From: Alphaproteobacteria bacterium
GTDB lineage: Bacteria; Pseudomonadota; Alphaproteobacteria; Rhodobacterales; Rhodobacteraceae
Reading direction: 5' to 3'
Assembly: GCA_030424865.1 (NCBI GenBank)
Contig: JAUHVR010000019.1
Coordinates: 1-64,000, forward strand
Length of the DNA: 64,000 nucleotides
Shown here in pieces: positions 9,966 to 18,240 of this stretch. A program made the position numbers and the translations under genes. Every line of letters begins with the position of its first letter. The stretch's first letter is position 1. The notes below the pieces were generated by a model. That model was not told where the DNA came from and did no database searches. It saw only the letters and a program-made list of their open reading frames with translations.

Positions 9966-10991
9966 GTGGCCAACGACAGCAACCGCCCCCTCACCCTTCG
10001 CGATGTTTCAGAAGCCTCGGGCGTATCGGAAATGACGGTCAGTCGGGTGCTGCGAAACCGGGGTGACGTCTCTGCCGCGACCCGCGAAAAGGTCATGGAG
10101 GCCGCCAAGACGCTGGGTTATGTGCCCAACAAGATCGCCGGTGCGCTGGCCAGCCAGCGCGTCAACCTGGTCGCTGTCATCATCCCGTCGCTGCGCAACA
10201 TGGTCTTCCCCGAGGTGCTGAGCGGCATCAGCTCGGTGCTGGAAAAGACCGATCTGCAGCCAGTTGTCGGCGTAACCGACTATCTGCCCGAGAAAGAAGA
10301 GCGCGTGCTTTACGAGATGCTGTCGTGGCGTCCTTCGGGTGTGATCATCGCGGGTCTTGAACGTTCGGACGCCGCGCGCGCCATGCTGCGCGCCAGCGGC
10401 ATACCGGTGGTCGAGATCATGGACGTCGACGGCACGCCGGTCGATGCCATGGTGGGCATCTCGCACCGCCGCGCGGGCCGCGAGATGGCGCGGGCGATCC
10501 TCAAGGCCGGGTACAAAAAGATCGGCTTCATGGGCACCAAGATGCCGCTGGACCACCGCGCCCGTAAGCGGTTCGAAGGCCTGACCGAGGCTTTGGCCAA
10601 GGGTGGCGTCGAAGTGGCCGATCAGGAATTCTATTCAGGTGGATCGGCGCTGGCCAAGGGTCGCGAGATGACGCAGGCCATGCTGGAACGCACTCCAGAC
10701 CTTGATTTCCTGTATTATTCCAACGACATGATCGGTGCGGGCGGCATGCTCTACCTGCTGGAACAGGGCATCGACATCCCCGGACAGATCGGCATGGCGG
10801 GGTTCAACGGGGTCGAACTGCTGGATGGCATGCCCCGCCAACTGGCCACGATGGACGCCTGCCGCGCCGAGATCGGCAGACGCGCCGCCCAGATCATCGC
10901 GGCCTCGGTCGACACACCCGAGGAAGAGATCGAGCGCACTGTCGAACTGACGCCGACGATCACCTATGGCGACACGCTGAAGCGCAAGTAA
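9966..10991 (+). CDS. LacI-family transcriptional regulator
   Basis: The 341-aa product has an N-terminal LacI helix-turn-helix (LTLRDVSEASGVSEMTVSRVLRN) with the hinge region following, then a periplasmic-binding-like core (VAVIIPSLRNMVFPEVL, GVIIAGLERSD, GMAGFNGVEL). GTG at 9966 is chosen because the family begins about ten residues before the HTH and AGGA lies upstream; the frame extends to 9858 without support. The core resembles gluconate repressor GntR-type LacI members, but no gluconate genes are present. It converges on phnM with 3 bp between stop codons and no terminator. Its target may lie outside the window. Confidence 0.85.
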   Translation: MANDSNRPLTLRDVSEASGVSEMTVSRVLRNRGDVSAATREKVMEAAKTLGYVPNKIAGALASQRVNLVAVIIPSLRNMVFPEVLSGISSVLEKTDLQPVVGVTDYLPEKEERVLYEMLSWRPSGVIIAGLERSDAARAMLRASGIPVVEIMDVDGTPVDAMVGISHRRAGREMARAILKAGYKKIGFMGTKMPLDHRARKRFEGLTEALAKGGVEVADQEFYSGGSALAKGREMTQAMLERTPDLDFLYYSNDMIGAGGMLYLLEQGIDIPGQIGMAGFNGVELLDGMPRQLATMDACRAEIGRRAAQIIAASVDTPEEEIERTVELTPTITYGDTLKRK

Positions 10992-10994
10992 CGG

Positions 10995-12137
10995 TTACGC
11001 CACCTGCGTGCCCCGGCTCCAGACGCCACGCAGCATCGGCACCTTGCCCGCCACCCGGAACCGCACCAGATCGGCACGCAACCCGGTTTCCAGAATGCCC
11101 CGGTCGGTCAACCCGACGGCGCTGGCCGGGGCCGCTGTGACCGTCGCCATACCGCGCGCCATGTCGTCCCAAAGCATCCCCAGATGGACCGCCGCCAACA
11201 GCAGCGCCGACGGAACATAGTCGGACGACACGACGTCCAGAAGCCCCCGCTCTGCCAACTCTTGCGCGGCAACGTTGCCCGAATGTGATCCGCCCCGGAT
11301 CAGGTTCGGCGCGCCCATCATCACGGCAATCCCGTGGTCGTGGCAGGCCTGCGCGGCCTCCAGGGTCGTCGGAAACTCTGCCAGACGGATTCCATGCGCG
11401 GCCGAGGTTGCGACCTGCCCGGGTGTGGTGTCATCGTGGCTGGCCAGCACCGCCCCGAACCGATGCGCCTGTTTCACGGTCGCGCTTTCGTGCTTGGCCC
11501 CGAACTGCGCCTGCAAGCCCCTCAGCCGCGCCACGTGTTCGTCGAATTCGGCATCGGTCATGGACCGTTTGCCCATGACATAGGCCTTCATCTTCGACAC
11601 ATCACGGAACTGCCGCTGGCCCGGCGTGTGGTCCATCAGGCTGACAATGCCGACCCGATCATCGGGGCCGAACTCCTCGAACTCTTCGATCAGCGTTTCC
11701 GAGCAGACCTCGGCCCGCAGGTGCAAAAAGTGGCTGATCTTCAACGCATCCGCGGCGCGCAGCTCCAGCAGCTCACTGGCCAGCGACCGCGCGTATTTGG
11801 TGTAGCCGCCCTTGCCGGTCGGGATCGAGCCCACCCGCATCGCGTCGAAGACCGAGGTGATACCTGTGCTGGCCAGTTCCGCATCATGGGCGATGATCGC
11901 GGCGGCATGGGGCCAGTCGACCTTGGGGCGCGGCTGGATGTGGCGTTCCAGGTTGTCGGTGTGCAACTCGATCAGACCGGGCGCGACAAAGTCACCGCCA
12001 CAGTCGATGGCGCCAGAGGGCACAGCGTCGCCCTCGCCGATCTCGACAATCTGCCCACCGGCGACCCGCAGCCAACCGGTCATCACGCGGTCACGCAGCA
12101 CCAATTGGGCGTTGGCGAGGCACATCTCTTGTGTCAT
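10995..12137 (-). CDS. phnM: Alpha-D-ribose 1-methylphosphonate 5-triphosphate diphosphatase PhnM
   Basis: A 380-aa amidohydrolase-superfamily enzyme that removes pyrophosphate from ribose 1-methylphosphonate 5-triphosphate, giving the PhnJ substrate. Visible motifs are PGLIELHTDNLERH, PRPKVDWPH, LMDHTPGQRQF, LASHDD, EFPTT and MGAPNLIRGGSHSGN, all typical of PhnM. The start at 12137 (MTQEMCLANAQLV) aligns with known PhnM N-termini; the frame extends to 12188 but would overlap the divergent gene's start. It is separated from the phnG operon and divergent from the DUF1045 gene. A second PhnM-like gene lies at 19027. Confidence 0.95.
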   Translation of the reverse strand: MTQEMCLANAQLVLRDRVMTGWLRVAGGQIVEIGEGDAVPSGAIDCGGDFVAPGLIELHTDNLERHIQPRPKVDWPHAAAIIAHDAELASTGITSVFDAMRVGSIPTGKGGYTKYARSLASELLELRAADALKISHFLHLRAEVCSETLIEEFEEFGPDDRVGIVSLMDHTPGQRQFRDVSKMKAYVMGKRSMTDAEFDEHVARLRGLQAQFGAKHESATVKQAHRFGAVLASHDDTTPGQVATSAAHGIRLAEFPTTLEAAQACHDHGIAVMMGAPNLIRGGSHSGNVAAQELAERGLLDVVSSDYVPSALLLAAVHLGMLWDDMARGMATVTAAPASAVGLTDRGILETGLRADLVRFRVAGKVPMLRGVWSRGTQVA

Positions 12138-12186
12138 CACGCCGTCATCTCTGTCTGCGACAGGGTTCGAAAGAACCGAGGTATCC

Positions 12187-12873
12187 ATGACTTTTTCCCG
12201 TTACGCTGTCTATTTCACTTGTGCGCCCGGCCCACTGGCCGAATTCGGCGCCGCCTGGCTGGGCTGGGACGCCGCGCGCGGCACGGCCTGCGCGCATCCG
12301 CAGATGGACGGCCTGCCCGCGCCGATCGATCAGATCACCGCGACCCCCCGCAAATACGGCTTCCACGGCACCGTCAAGCCTCCGTTCCGCCTGGCCGAGG
12401 GCACCACGGCCGAGGGTCTTGCCCAGGCGCTGGCCGCTTTCTGCGCCACCCGCCCGGTTGTCCCGTTGCAGGCCATGGCGGTCACCCGTCTTGGCCGTTT
12501 CCTGGCGCTGACCCCGCAGGGCGATGTATCCGCGCTCAGTGACCTTGCGGGCGCAACCGTGCGCGAACTGGAGCCTTTCCGCGCGCCTTTGACCGAGGCT
12601 GACCTTGAACGCCGCCGCAAGTCCAACCTGACCCCGCGCCAGGACGAGTTGCTGCAGACCTGGGGATATCCCTACGTCATGGAGGAATTTCGCTTCCACA
12701 TGACCCTCAGCGGCCGTCTGGACCCGGATGTCGGCGAAGCCCTGCAGCCAATCCTTCAGGCGGAACTTGCCCCAATCCTGCCCGCGCCCTTCCCGATCGA
12801 TGGGCTGACACTGTGTGGCGAAGATGCCGAGGGGCGGTTCCACGAACTCCATCGCTACGCGCTTTCCGGCTGA
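12187..12873 (+). CDS. DUF1045 phosphonate-metabolism protein, 2H phosphoesterase-like
   Basis: A 228-aa protein of the DUF1045/TIGR03223 family found in C-P lyase loci. It carries two HxT motifs of the 2H phosphoesterase superfamily: KYGFHGTVKPPF near residue 60 and FRFHMTLSGR near 175. These suggest hydrolysis of a cyclic or ribosyl phosphate, for example a 1,2-cyclic ribose phosphate by-product, but that is inference. The start is ATG at 12187; the long upstream frame is antisense to phnM. Its 3' end overlaps phnN by 19 bp tail to tail. Confidence 0.88.
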   Translation: MTFSRYAVYFTCAPGPLAEFGAAWLGWDAARGTACAHPQMDGLPAPIDQITATPRKYGFHGTVKPPFRLAEGTTAEGLAQALAAFCATRPVVPLQAMAVTRLGRFLALTPQGDVSALSDLAGATVRELEPFRAPLTEADLERRRKSNLTPRQDELLQTWGYPYVMEEFRFHMTLSGRLDPDVGEALQPILQAELAPILPAPFPIDGLTLCGEDAEGRFHELHRYALSG

Positions 12874-13397
12874 AGCACCGCCAGCACCCGCGCGAGGGTC
12901 TGCGCCAGCGGGCCGTCGTTGCAAATCTCTGTCACTGGCAGCCCTTCGGGCAGGGCAAAGCCCGCCCGCGACAAACGCCGCGAGATGTCGTCCTGCGTCT
13001 CGCGTCCCCGGCTTGCCAGCCGCGCCGCCAGAACCTCGGTTGGAGCGGTCAACGCGATCACGTGGAATGCCGAAAACCGCGCCTGGGCCTGTGGAAGCAC
13101 AGAGCGCGACAGGTTCGCCAGAACCGTTTTGCCAGCGGCCAAATCAGCATCAACTGCGGTGGGAATGCCGTAATGCAATCCGTGTGCCGGCCACCACAGC
13201 GCAAAATCTCCCGCCTCGGCCATCTGGGCAAACGCCTCTTCGCTGACCGCGTCAAAGGCCTCGCCGCCCGCATCTGCAGCCCGCGTGATCACCCGCCGCG
13301 CCAGCACCACGTGATCCGAGGCCGCCGCCGCGGCCTCCATCACGCTGTCCTTGCCGACCCCAGAGGGGCCAACGACGGCCACAAAGCGACCACCCAT
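12855..13397 (-). CDS. phnN: Ribose 1,5-bisphosphate phosphokinase PhnN
   Basis: The 180-aa kinase converts ribose 1,5-bisphosphate to PRPP, the last step of the C-P lyase pathway. The P-loop GPSGVGKDS is at residues 10-18; RRVITR and LWWPAHGLHYGIP match the guanylate-kinase-like PhnN fold. ATG at 13397 overlaps the phnL stop (TGATG), so translation is probably coupled. It is the last gene of the phnG-to-phnN operon. Confidence 0.95.
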   Translation of the reverse strand: MGGRFVAVVGPSGVGKDSVMEAAAAASDHVVLARRVITRAADAGGEAFDAVSEEAFAQMAEAGDFALWWPAHGLHYGIPTAVDADLAAGKTVLANLSRSVLPQAQARFSAFHVIALTAPTEVLAARLASRGRETQDDISRRLSRAGFALPEGLPVTEICNDGPLAQTLARVLAVLQPESA

Positions 13398-14086
13398 CAG
13401 GCCAGCCCCGGCGTAAAGGCGGTTACATCGACCTCACGGTCACAGACCCGCGCACGCGCGGCCTCGTCGTGAAAGATCCCGACAATCGCCGCGCCCCGTG
13501 CCTTGGCCTCTTCGATCAGGCTCAGCACGGTCTCGCGGTTGATCGCATCCAGCGAGGCCGTCGGTTCGTCCAGCAAAAGCGCCGGATAGGCATGGGCAAA
13601 GCCCCGCGCGATGTTCACGCGCTGCTGCTCACCGCCCGAAAAGGTTGTGGGCGACAGCGACCACAGCCGCTCGGGGATCCGCACGCGCGTTAGCAACTCC
13701 CGCGCCCGCGCCTGCGCGGCCGCGACGTCGACACCCACCGCCAACAACGGCTCGGCCACCACGTCCAGTGTCGCCACCCGGGGCACCACCCGCAGGAACT
13801 GGCTGACATAGCCAAGGGTCTCGCGCCGCAGGGCCAGGATCTCGCGCGGCTCGGCCTTGGCCACATCCACGCCGTCCACCAGGATCGACCCGCTGGCCGC
13901 CAGGTAGTTGCCATAGATCATCCGCATCAACGTTGATTTGCCCGCACCAGAGGCCCCGATCAGCGCCACACATTCGCCGCGCGCCACCGACAGTTCGGCC
14001 CCCTCCATCACACGGATCACGGCACTGCCCTGATTGTGCATGGTGAATGTTTTGGCCACTCCGGCAATTTCAATCATCGCGTTCAT
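13397..14086 (-). CDS. phnL: C-P lyase ABC-type ATPase PhnL
   Basis: A 229-aa ABC ATPase of the C-P lyase complex. It shows Walker A GASGAGKST, an ABC signature FSGGEQQRVNIARG, Walker B ALLLDEPTASLD and a switch histidine in GIFHDE. PhnL associates with the PhnGHIJK core in the cytoplasm rather than with a permease. Start 14086 (MNAMIEIAG) is chosen over the longer frame to 14152, whose first part is intergenic repeat DNA. It is preceded by a 62-bp gap holding that repeat. Confidence 0.95.
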   Translation of the reverse strand: MNAMIEIAGVAKTFTMHNQGSAVIRVMEGAELSVARGECVALIGASGAGKSTLMRMIYGNYLAASGSILVDGVDVAKAEPREILALRRETLGYVSQFLRVVPRVATLDVVAEPLLAVGVDVAAAQARARELLTRVRIPERLWSLSPTTFSGGEQQRVNIARGFAHAYPALLLDEPTASLDAINRETVLSLIEEAKARGAAIVGIFHDEAARARVCDREVDVTAFTPGLA

Positions 14087-14090
14087 GTTT

Positions 14091-14143
14091 CTTCTTGCCT
14101 CAAATATCCCGGGGTGAATGGGCCGCAGGCACAGAGGGGCAGC
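14091..14143 (-). repeat. Dispersed intergenic repeat, copy A (phnK-phnL gap)
   Basis: On the minus strand this gap has a GC-rich hairpin (GAGGGGC-AGC-GCCCCTC on the plus strand near 14134-14151), then CCCGGGATATTTGAGGCAAG and AAGAA directly before phnL. The same order (GC hairpin, CCGGGATATTT, GCAAGAAGAAG) recurs at 43.03 kb and 45.66 kb. It may act as an intercistronic processing or attenuation element. Confidence 0.5.
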
Positions 14144-14148
14144 GCCCC

Positions 14149-14949
14149 TCAAACCTGCAGGACACTCGACACCAATAGCTGCGTATAGGCGTGTTGCGGA
14201 TCGTCCAGCACCTGGTCCGTCAACCCGGTCTCAACCACATGCCCATCCTTCATCACCATCAACCGATCCGCCAAAAGCCGCACAACGGCCAGGTCATGCG
14301 TCACGATGATGGCGCTCAGCCCCATCTCGCGCACCAGCCCGCGCAGCAGATCCAGCAGCCGCGCCTGCACGGAGACATCCAGCCCTCCCGTCGGTTCATC
14401 CATGAACACCAGCCGAGGCCCCGTCACCAGGTTCCGCGCAATCTGCAACCGCTGCTGCATGCCGCCGGAAAAGGCGGTTGGCCGGTCATCCACCCGGTCC
14501 TCGTTAATTTCGACACGACCCAGCCAATCGACAGCGACCTCGCGGATATTCCCGTAGTGCCGCGCACCGACGGCCATCAACCGCTCGCCAACGTTGCCGC
14601 CGGCGCTGACATTCATCCGCAGCCCATCGCGCGCGTGCTGATGCACAAAGGCCCAGTCGGTTCGGCCCAGCATCCGCCGCTCGGGTTCCGACATCGTCAC
14701 CGTGTCGCGCATCCCCTCGGCACGGGTGTCGAAAAGCACCTGACCCGCGTCCGGCGCAAGATGCCCTGCCAGGCAATTCAACAACGTGGACTTGCCCGAC
14801 CCGCTTTCGCCGACGATCCCCATGACCTCGCCGGGATACAGATCAAAGCTCACATCGGCGCAACCGATCCGGGTGCCGTAAAACTTGTTCAGATCCGTCA
14901 CGCGCAGCAGCGGCGTCACGGCAGAGGGGATCTCGATCGCAGTAGTCAT
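14149..14949 (-). CDS. phnK: C-P lyase ABC-type ATPase PhnK
   Basis: The 266-aa ATPase binds the C-P lyase core through PhnJ. It shows Walker A GESGSGKST, signature FSGGMQQRLQIARN, Walker B LVFMDEPTGGLDV and a switch H in VTHDLAV. The insert PERRMLGRTDWAFVHQHARDG is typical of PhnK. The start overlaps the phnJ stop by 4 bp (ATGA), and it is followed by a repeat-bearing gap before phnL. Confidence 0.96.
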   Translation of the reverse strand: MTTAIEIPSAVTPLLRVTDLNKFYGTRIGCADVSFDLYPGEVMGIVGESGSGKSTLLNCLAGHLAPDAGQVLFDTRAEGMRDTVTMSEPERRMLGRTDWAFVHQHARDGLRMNVSAGGNVGERLMAVGARHYGNIREVAVDWLGRVEINEDRVDDRPTAFSGGMQQRLQIARNLVTGPRLVFMDEPTGGLDVSVQARLLDLLRGLVREMGLSAIIVTHDLAVVRLLADRLMVMKDGHVVETGLTDQVLDDPQHAYTQLLVSSVLQV

Positions 14950-15815
14950 GCCGCATCCTCGTCAAAAGCAGTTCCCAGCGCCCCAACATGCCCGGCCGCG
15001 CGACGTGACCGGCAATAATCCGTGTCAGAGCAGACAAACATCCGCCCGCCAGCATCGTCGGTGATCACCTCGTCCAGGTAACTGTCCGTCGCGGCGCAAA
15101 GATCACAGGCGGCATCGGCCTTCGAGGCCTCAAACGGGTAGTCCTCGAAATCGAGGCTGACCACCTGGGTATAGGGCGGGATCGCATAAATCCGTTGCTC
15201 GCGCCCGGCCCCGAACAGCTGAATCGCCGCCATTTCAAGCTTGGGGTTGTCGAACTTCGGGATCGGCGAAGGATCCATGACATAGCGATCCTCAACCTTC
15301 ACCGGATAGGCATAAGAGGTCGCGATCTGCCCGTGGCGGCTGATGTCTTCGTAAAGCTTCACATGCATCAGGCCGTAGTCTTCCAGACTGTGCATCTTGC
15401 GGGTCTCGACCTCTGACGGTTCGAGAAAGCGCAGAGGTTCCGGGATCGGCACCTGGTAAACGAGGATCTGATCCTCGGTCAGGTCTTCCTCGGGGATGCG
15501 GTGGCGGGTCTGGATCACACTGGCCTTCGACGTTTCCTCGGTGGTCGCAACCCCCGCCGTGCGCTCAAAGAATTTGCGGATCGAGACCGCGTTGGTCGTG
15601 TCATCGGCCCCCTGGTCGATCACCTTCAAGGTGTCGTCCGGCGTCAATGTCGCCGCGCTGACCTGCACGCCGCCGGTGCCCCAGCCATAGGGCATGGGCA
15701 TTTCGCGACTGGCAAAGGGCACCTGGTATCCGGGGATCGCCAGACCCTTGAGGATCGCGCGACGGATCATGCGCTTGGTCTGTTCGTCAAGATAGGCGAA
15801 GTTGTAGTCGGTCAT
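14946..15815 (-). CDS. phnJ: C-P lyase catalytic subunit PhnJ (radical SAM)
   Basis: A 289-aa radical SAM enzyme that cleaves the C-P bond of ribose 1-methylphosphonate 5-phosphate. Four cysteines, C237, C240, C262 and C268, have exactly the PhnJ spacing CX2C-X21-C-X5-C. Other hallmarks are YNFAYLDEQTKR at the N-terminus and IPGYQVPFASREMPMPYGWGTGG. It is translationally coupled on both sides by ATGA overlaps, to phnK downstream and to the 72-aa gene upstream. Confidence 0.97.
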   Translation of the reverse strand: MTDYNFAYLDEQTKRMIRRAILKGLAIPGYQVPFASREMPMPYGWGTGGVQVSAATLTPDDTLKVIDQGADDTTNAVSIRKFFERTAGVATTEETSKASVIQTRHRIPEEDLTEDQILVYQVPIPEPLRFLEPSEVETRKMHSLEDYGLMHVKLYEDISRHGQIATSYAYPVKVEDRYVMDPSPIPKFDNPKLEMAAIQLFGAGREQRIYAIPPYTQVVSLDFEDYPFEASKADAACDLCAATDSYLDEVITDDAGGRMFVCSDTDYCRSRRAAGHVGALGTAFDEDAA

Positions 15816-16030
15816 CGGGTCACCTCTTGGGCGAGACGGGTCGGGACACCCGGCAGTTTGGTCATGACATCAGGGTTCGATAGCCGCAGGATGTGGTCCC
15901 CCTGGGCCGTCAGATGGGCATCGCGGGACCTCTCCCAGCCGCCTTCAGCATGTTCACCACCCTCCACTTCCAGGATCAGGCGGGAAGAGGGGGCAAGGCC
16001 GCAGCAGGGTGGAACAACGGTCATGTTCAT
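15812..16030 (-). CDS. 72-aa uncharacterised protein wedged between phnI and phnJ
   Basis: The frame starts with ATG at 16030 overlapping the phnI stop (ATGA) and stops at 15812-15814 overlapping the phnJ start (ATGA), so it fills the phnI-phnJ gap exactly. It reads MNMTVVPPCCGLAP, then SSRLILEVEGGEHAEGGW, and ends TRLAQEVTR. Notable are an adjacent cysteine pair near the N-terminus and an acidic/histidine middle. I recognise no family. Possible roles are an accessory to the C-P lyase core or simply a coupling ORF that carries ribosomes from phnI to phnJ. An internal start at 16024 is also possible. Confidence 0.7.
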   Translation of the reverse strand: MNMTVVPPCCGLAPSSRLILEVEGGEHAEGGWERSRDAHLTAQGDHILRLSNPDVMTKLPGVPTRLAQEVTR

Positions 16031-17115
16031 TCCGCCGCTTCCTGCTGCACGTCGCCCATGACCTCGCGCCGCAAACGCCGGACGAGTTCAAGTTCCGCCT
16101 GGAAATCCACGTAGTGGGGCAGCTTGATATGCTCCAGGAACCCGGTCGCCTGAATGTTGTCCGAATGGTACAACACAAACTCTTCGTCCTGTGCCGGGGC
16201 GCCCATGTCATCCTCGCCCAATTCCTTCCAGCGCAGCGCGCGGTCGACCAGCGCCATCGAGATCGCCTTGCGTTCAGTCTGGCCAAAGACCAGCCCATAG
16301 CCACGCGTGAACTGCGGCGGCTCGGTCTTCGATCCCGCAAACTGGTTCACCGTCTCGCATTCGGTCAACTCGATCTCGCCAATCTCGATGGCAAAGCCCA
16401 GCTCGGGCACTTCCATCTCCAGCGTGCAGGTGCCGATCCGCAATTCACCGACAAAGGCATGGTTGCGCGCATAGCCACGCTGGGTCGAATAAGCCATGCC
16501 CAGGATAAAGCCCTCGTCCCCGCGCGTCAGGTTCTGTAACCGCAGTGCCCGGCTGGCCGGCAACTCCAGCGGTTCGCGGGTCAGGTCCGAAGGCACCTCG
16601 TCACTGACCGGCTCGGTCTGGATCAGGCCCTCCTGGTTCAGAAATTCGGTGATGTGTGGCGTCGCTTCTTCCCGAGGCGCCGCATGGGGGGCTTCGGGCA
16701 CCTCGCCCTCGGCGGCCAGTTTGAAATCCAGCAGGCGGTGCGTGTAGTCAAACGTCGGCCCCAGCACCTGCCCGCCCGGAGCGTCCTTGAACGTGGCCGA
16801 GATCCGGCGGTCGCAGGCCATGGCACCGGTGTCCACCGGCTCTGTCGCGCCAAAGCGCGGCAAGGTCGTGCGGTAGGCGCGGATCAGGAAAATCGCCTCG
16901 ATCAGATCACCGCGCGCCTGTTTGATCGCCAGCGCCGCAAGGTCGGGATCATACAGCGACCCCTCGGCCATCACCCGGTTCACCGCCAGCTTCAACTGCT
17001 CGCGGATCTGAGCAACCGAAAGCTCGTCGACCGAGGTGTCCCCGCGCCGTTCTTCGGCCAGCCAGGCATGGGCATTGTCAATCGCGCGTTCGCCGCCTTT
17101 GACTGCAACATACAT
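16027..17115 (-). CDS. phnI: C-P lyase core subunit PhnI
   Basis: The 362-aa core subunit, with PhnG, PhnH and PhnL, forms ribose 1-methylphosphonate 5-triphosphate from ATP and methylphosphonate; PhnI alone has nucleosidase activity in E. coli. It begins MYVAVKGGERAIDNAHA, as in known PhnI proteins, and contains ITRAYRTT-like IRAYRTTLPRF, GFILGMAYSTQRGYARNH and SDNIQATGFLEHIKLPHYVDFQ. It lies 3 bp after phnH and overlaps the next gene by 4 bp. Confidence 0.97.
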   Translation of the reverse strand: MYVAVKGGERAIDNAHAWLAEERRGDTSVDELSVAQIREQLKLAVNRVMAEGSLYDPDLAALAIKQARGDLIEAIFLIRAYRTTLPRFGATEPVDTGAMACDRRISATFKDAPGGQVLGPTFDYTHRLLDFKLAAEGEVPEAPHAAPREEATPHITEFLNQEGLIQTEPVSDEVPSDLTREPLELPASRALRLQNLTRGDEGFILGMAYSTQRGYARNHAFVGELRIGTCTLEMEVPELGFAIEIGEIELTECETVNQFAGSKTEPPQFTRGYGLVFGQTERKAISMALVDRALRWKELGEDDMGAPAQDEEFVLYHSDNIQATGFLEHIKLPHYVDFQAELELVRRLRREVMGDVQQEAAE

Positions 17116-17118
17116 CGA

Positions 17119-17694
17119 TCAGCCCTCCACGTTCGAGATCTTGGTCGTACGCGGCAGGCCCGCCAGCCGGTCGCCGCAGGTCAGGAAGAAATCCAGACCC
17201 AGCGGGAACAACACCGCATTCGCTTGCATCGGCGCGATTTCTGGTAGTGACAGGGTCGCACTGCTCTGGATGCCGGGGCCGCTCAGGGTCGCGCCCGCCT
17301 CGGACAGTTCCGACATCTCGACAATCACCGTTGTCGAGCGATCCGGATACTCGGGCGTGCCGATCGGAAAGCGCGACAGCGGCGTGACCGCCGCCCAATC
17401 GCCCAGCGCAAAGGCGCAGGTCTCGGGCCCTGCAAAAGGCGCGCCGGTGTGAAAGGTGATCCAGTCTCGCACCTCGGGGCAGTCCCAGGCGCCTGCCAGA
17501 AAGACCGGCGTTTCCGGATCGCAGAGCGTCAGGATCAGCACCCCGGCCGCGACCGACATCGGCGCAGGCGGCTGTGCGCCCGCGACGGTCTCGATCCGCC
17601 CCGGCCGCGCCATGGCCGACATCGCCGCGCGAAAGGCAACGGCGGCTTCTACGGGTTCTGACGAAAACCCACCCTGCAGGGATTGCATGTGCAT
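17119..17694 (-). CDS. phnH: C-P lyase core subunit PhnH
   Basis: A 191-aa subunit of the PhnGHIJ core, with the typical start GGFSSEPVEAAVAFRAAMSAMARPG and LILTLCDPETPVFL. PhnH has a pyridoxal-dependent-transferase-like fold without the cofactor and is needed for core assembly. Its ATG overlaps the phnG stop by one base (TGATG). Confidence 0.95.
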   Translation of the reverse strand: MHMQSLQGGFSSEPVEAAVAFRAAMSAMARPGRIETVAGAQPPAPMSVAAGVLILTLCDPETPVFLAGAWDCPEVRDWITFHTGAPFAGPETCAFALGDWAAVTPLSRFPIGTPEYPDRSTTVIVEMSELSEAGATLSGPGIQSSATLSLPEIAPMQANAVLFPLGLDFFLTCGDRLAGLPRTTKISNVEG

Positions 17695-18137
17695 CAGTCC
17701 TCTCCCCGGGCCATTGTGAAGAATTCGACCTTGGTCGCGGCAGCCTTCGAGGCGCGCGCCCGTTGGGTCGCCTTGCGGTCAGCGGCCAGCGGCTCAAGCA
17801 CCAGCGTGGCCAAGGGGCCTGCCATCTCGGTCTGCATCATCGCATCCACAAGCGCCGCCTGTGTCGCCTTGGCCTTGTTGCGCCCCTGCACATAAGCGTG
17901 CCCGACCTCGCCGCTTTGCAGCTGAAGCGAACACCGCGTGACGGTGACTTCGCCCAGGTTGAACGGTGCGCCGGTGCCGCCAGCCCGCCCCCGCACCATG
18001 GCCGCGCCAATCTCGGGCTGGCGCAACCAGGTGTACTTGGGGCTGATCCCCTGCTCGGACCACAACCGATCCAAGTCTTTTGCGGGGGCCTGCGCGAGGA
18101 TGCCCATCCAGGTTTTCCGATCCAATGTCGCTGTCAT
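17694..18137 (-). CDS. phnG: C-P lyase core subunit PhnG
   Basis: The 147-aa first gene of the phnGHI-x-JKLN operon. Family blocks are RKTWMGILAQAP, the QPEIGAAMVRGRAGGTGAPFNLGE region and VGHAYVQGRNKAKA. It is divergent from phnF, with a 101-bp control region holding a PhnF-type palindrome and a Pho-box-like repeat. Confidence 0.95.
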   Translation of the reverse strand: MTATLDRKTWMGILAQAPAKDLDRLWSEQGISPKYTWLRQPEIGAAMVRGRAGGTGAPFNLGEVTVTRCSLQLQSGEVGHAYVQGRNKAKATQAALVDAMMQTEMAGPLATLVLEPLAADRKATQRARASKAAATKVEFFTMARGED

Positions 18138-18154
18138 CTAGACACCTTGCAGAC

Positions 18155-18182
18155 TTGTCTATTTCACTATACAACTAGACAA
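18155..18182. promoter_or_regulatory. Probable PhnF operator (TTGTCTA-N14-TAGACAA)
   Basis: TTGTCTA at 18155-18161 and TAGACAA at 18176-18182 form an inverted repeat between phnG and phnF, and another CTAGACA half-site touches the phnG start at 18138. GntR/HutC regulators bind such palindromes, and the position suits repression of phnG and autoregulation of phnF. Assignment to PhnF is inference. Confidence 0.6.
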
Positions 18183-18218
18183 ATATCTACACGACATGTG
18201 TGCACCGTGCAACCAGAC

Positions 18219-18240
18219 CTAAGTGAAAGTTTCATGACAT
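18219..18240 (-). promoter_or_regulatory. Candidate Pho box upstream of phnG
   Basis: On the minus strand ATGTCAT-GAAA-CTTTCAC-TTAG shows two 7-bp units spaced 11 bp apart with AT-rich 4-bp spacers, the architecture of PhoB sites (CTGTCAT-N4-CTGTCAT). It faces phnG, 82 bp from its start. The second unit is degenerate. Confidence 0.4.
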
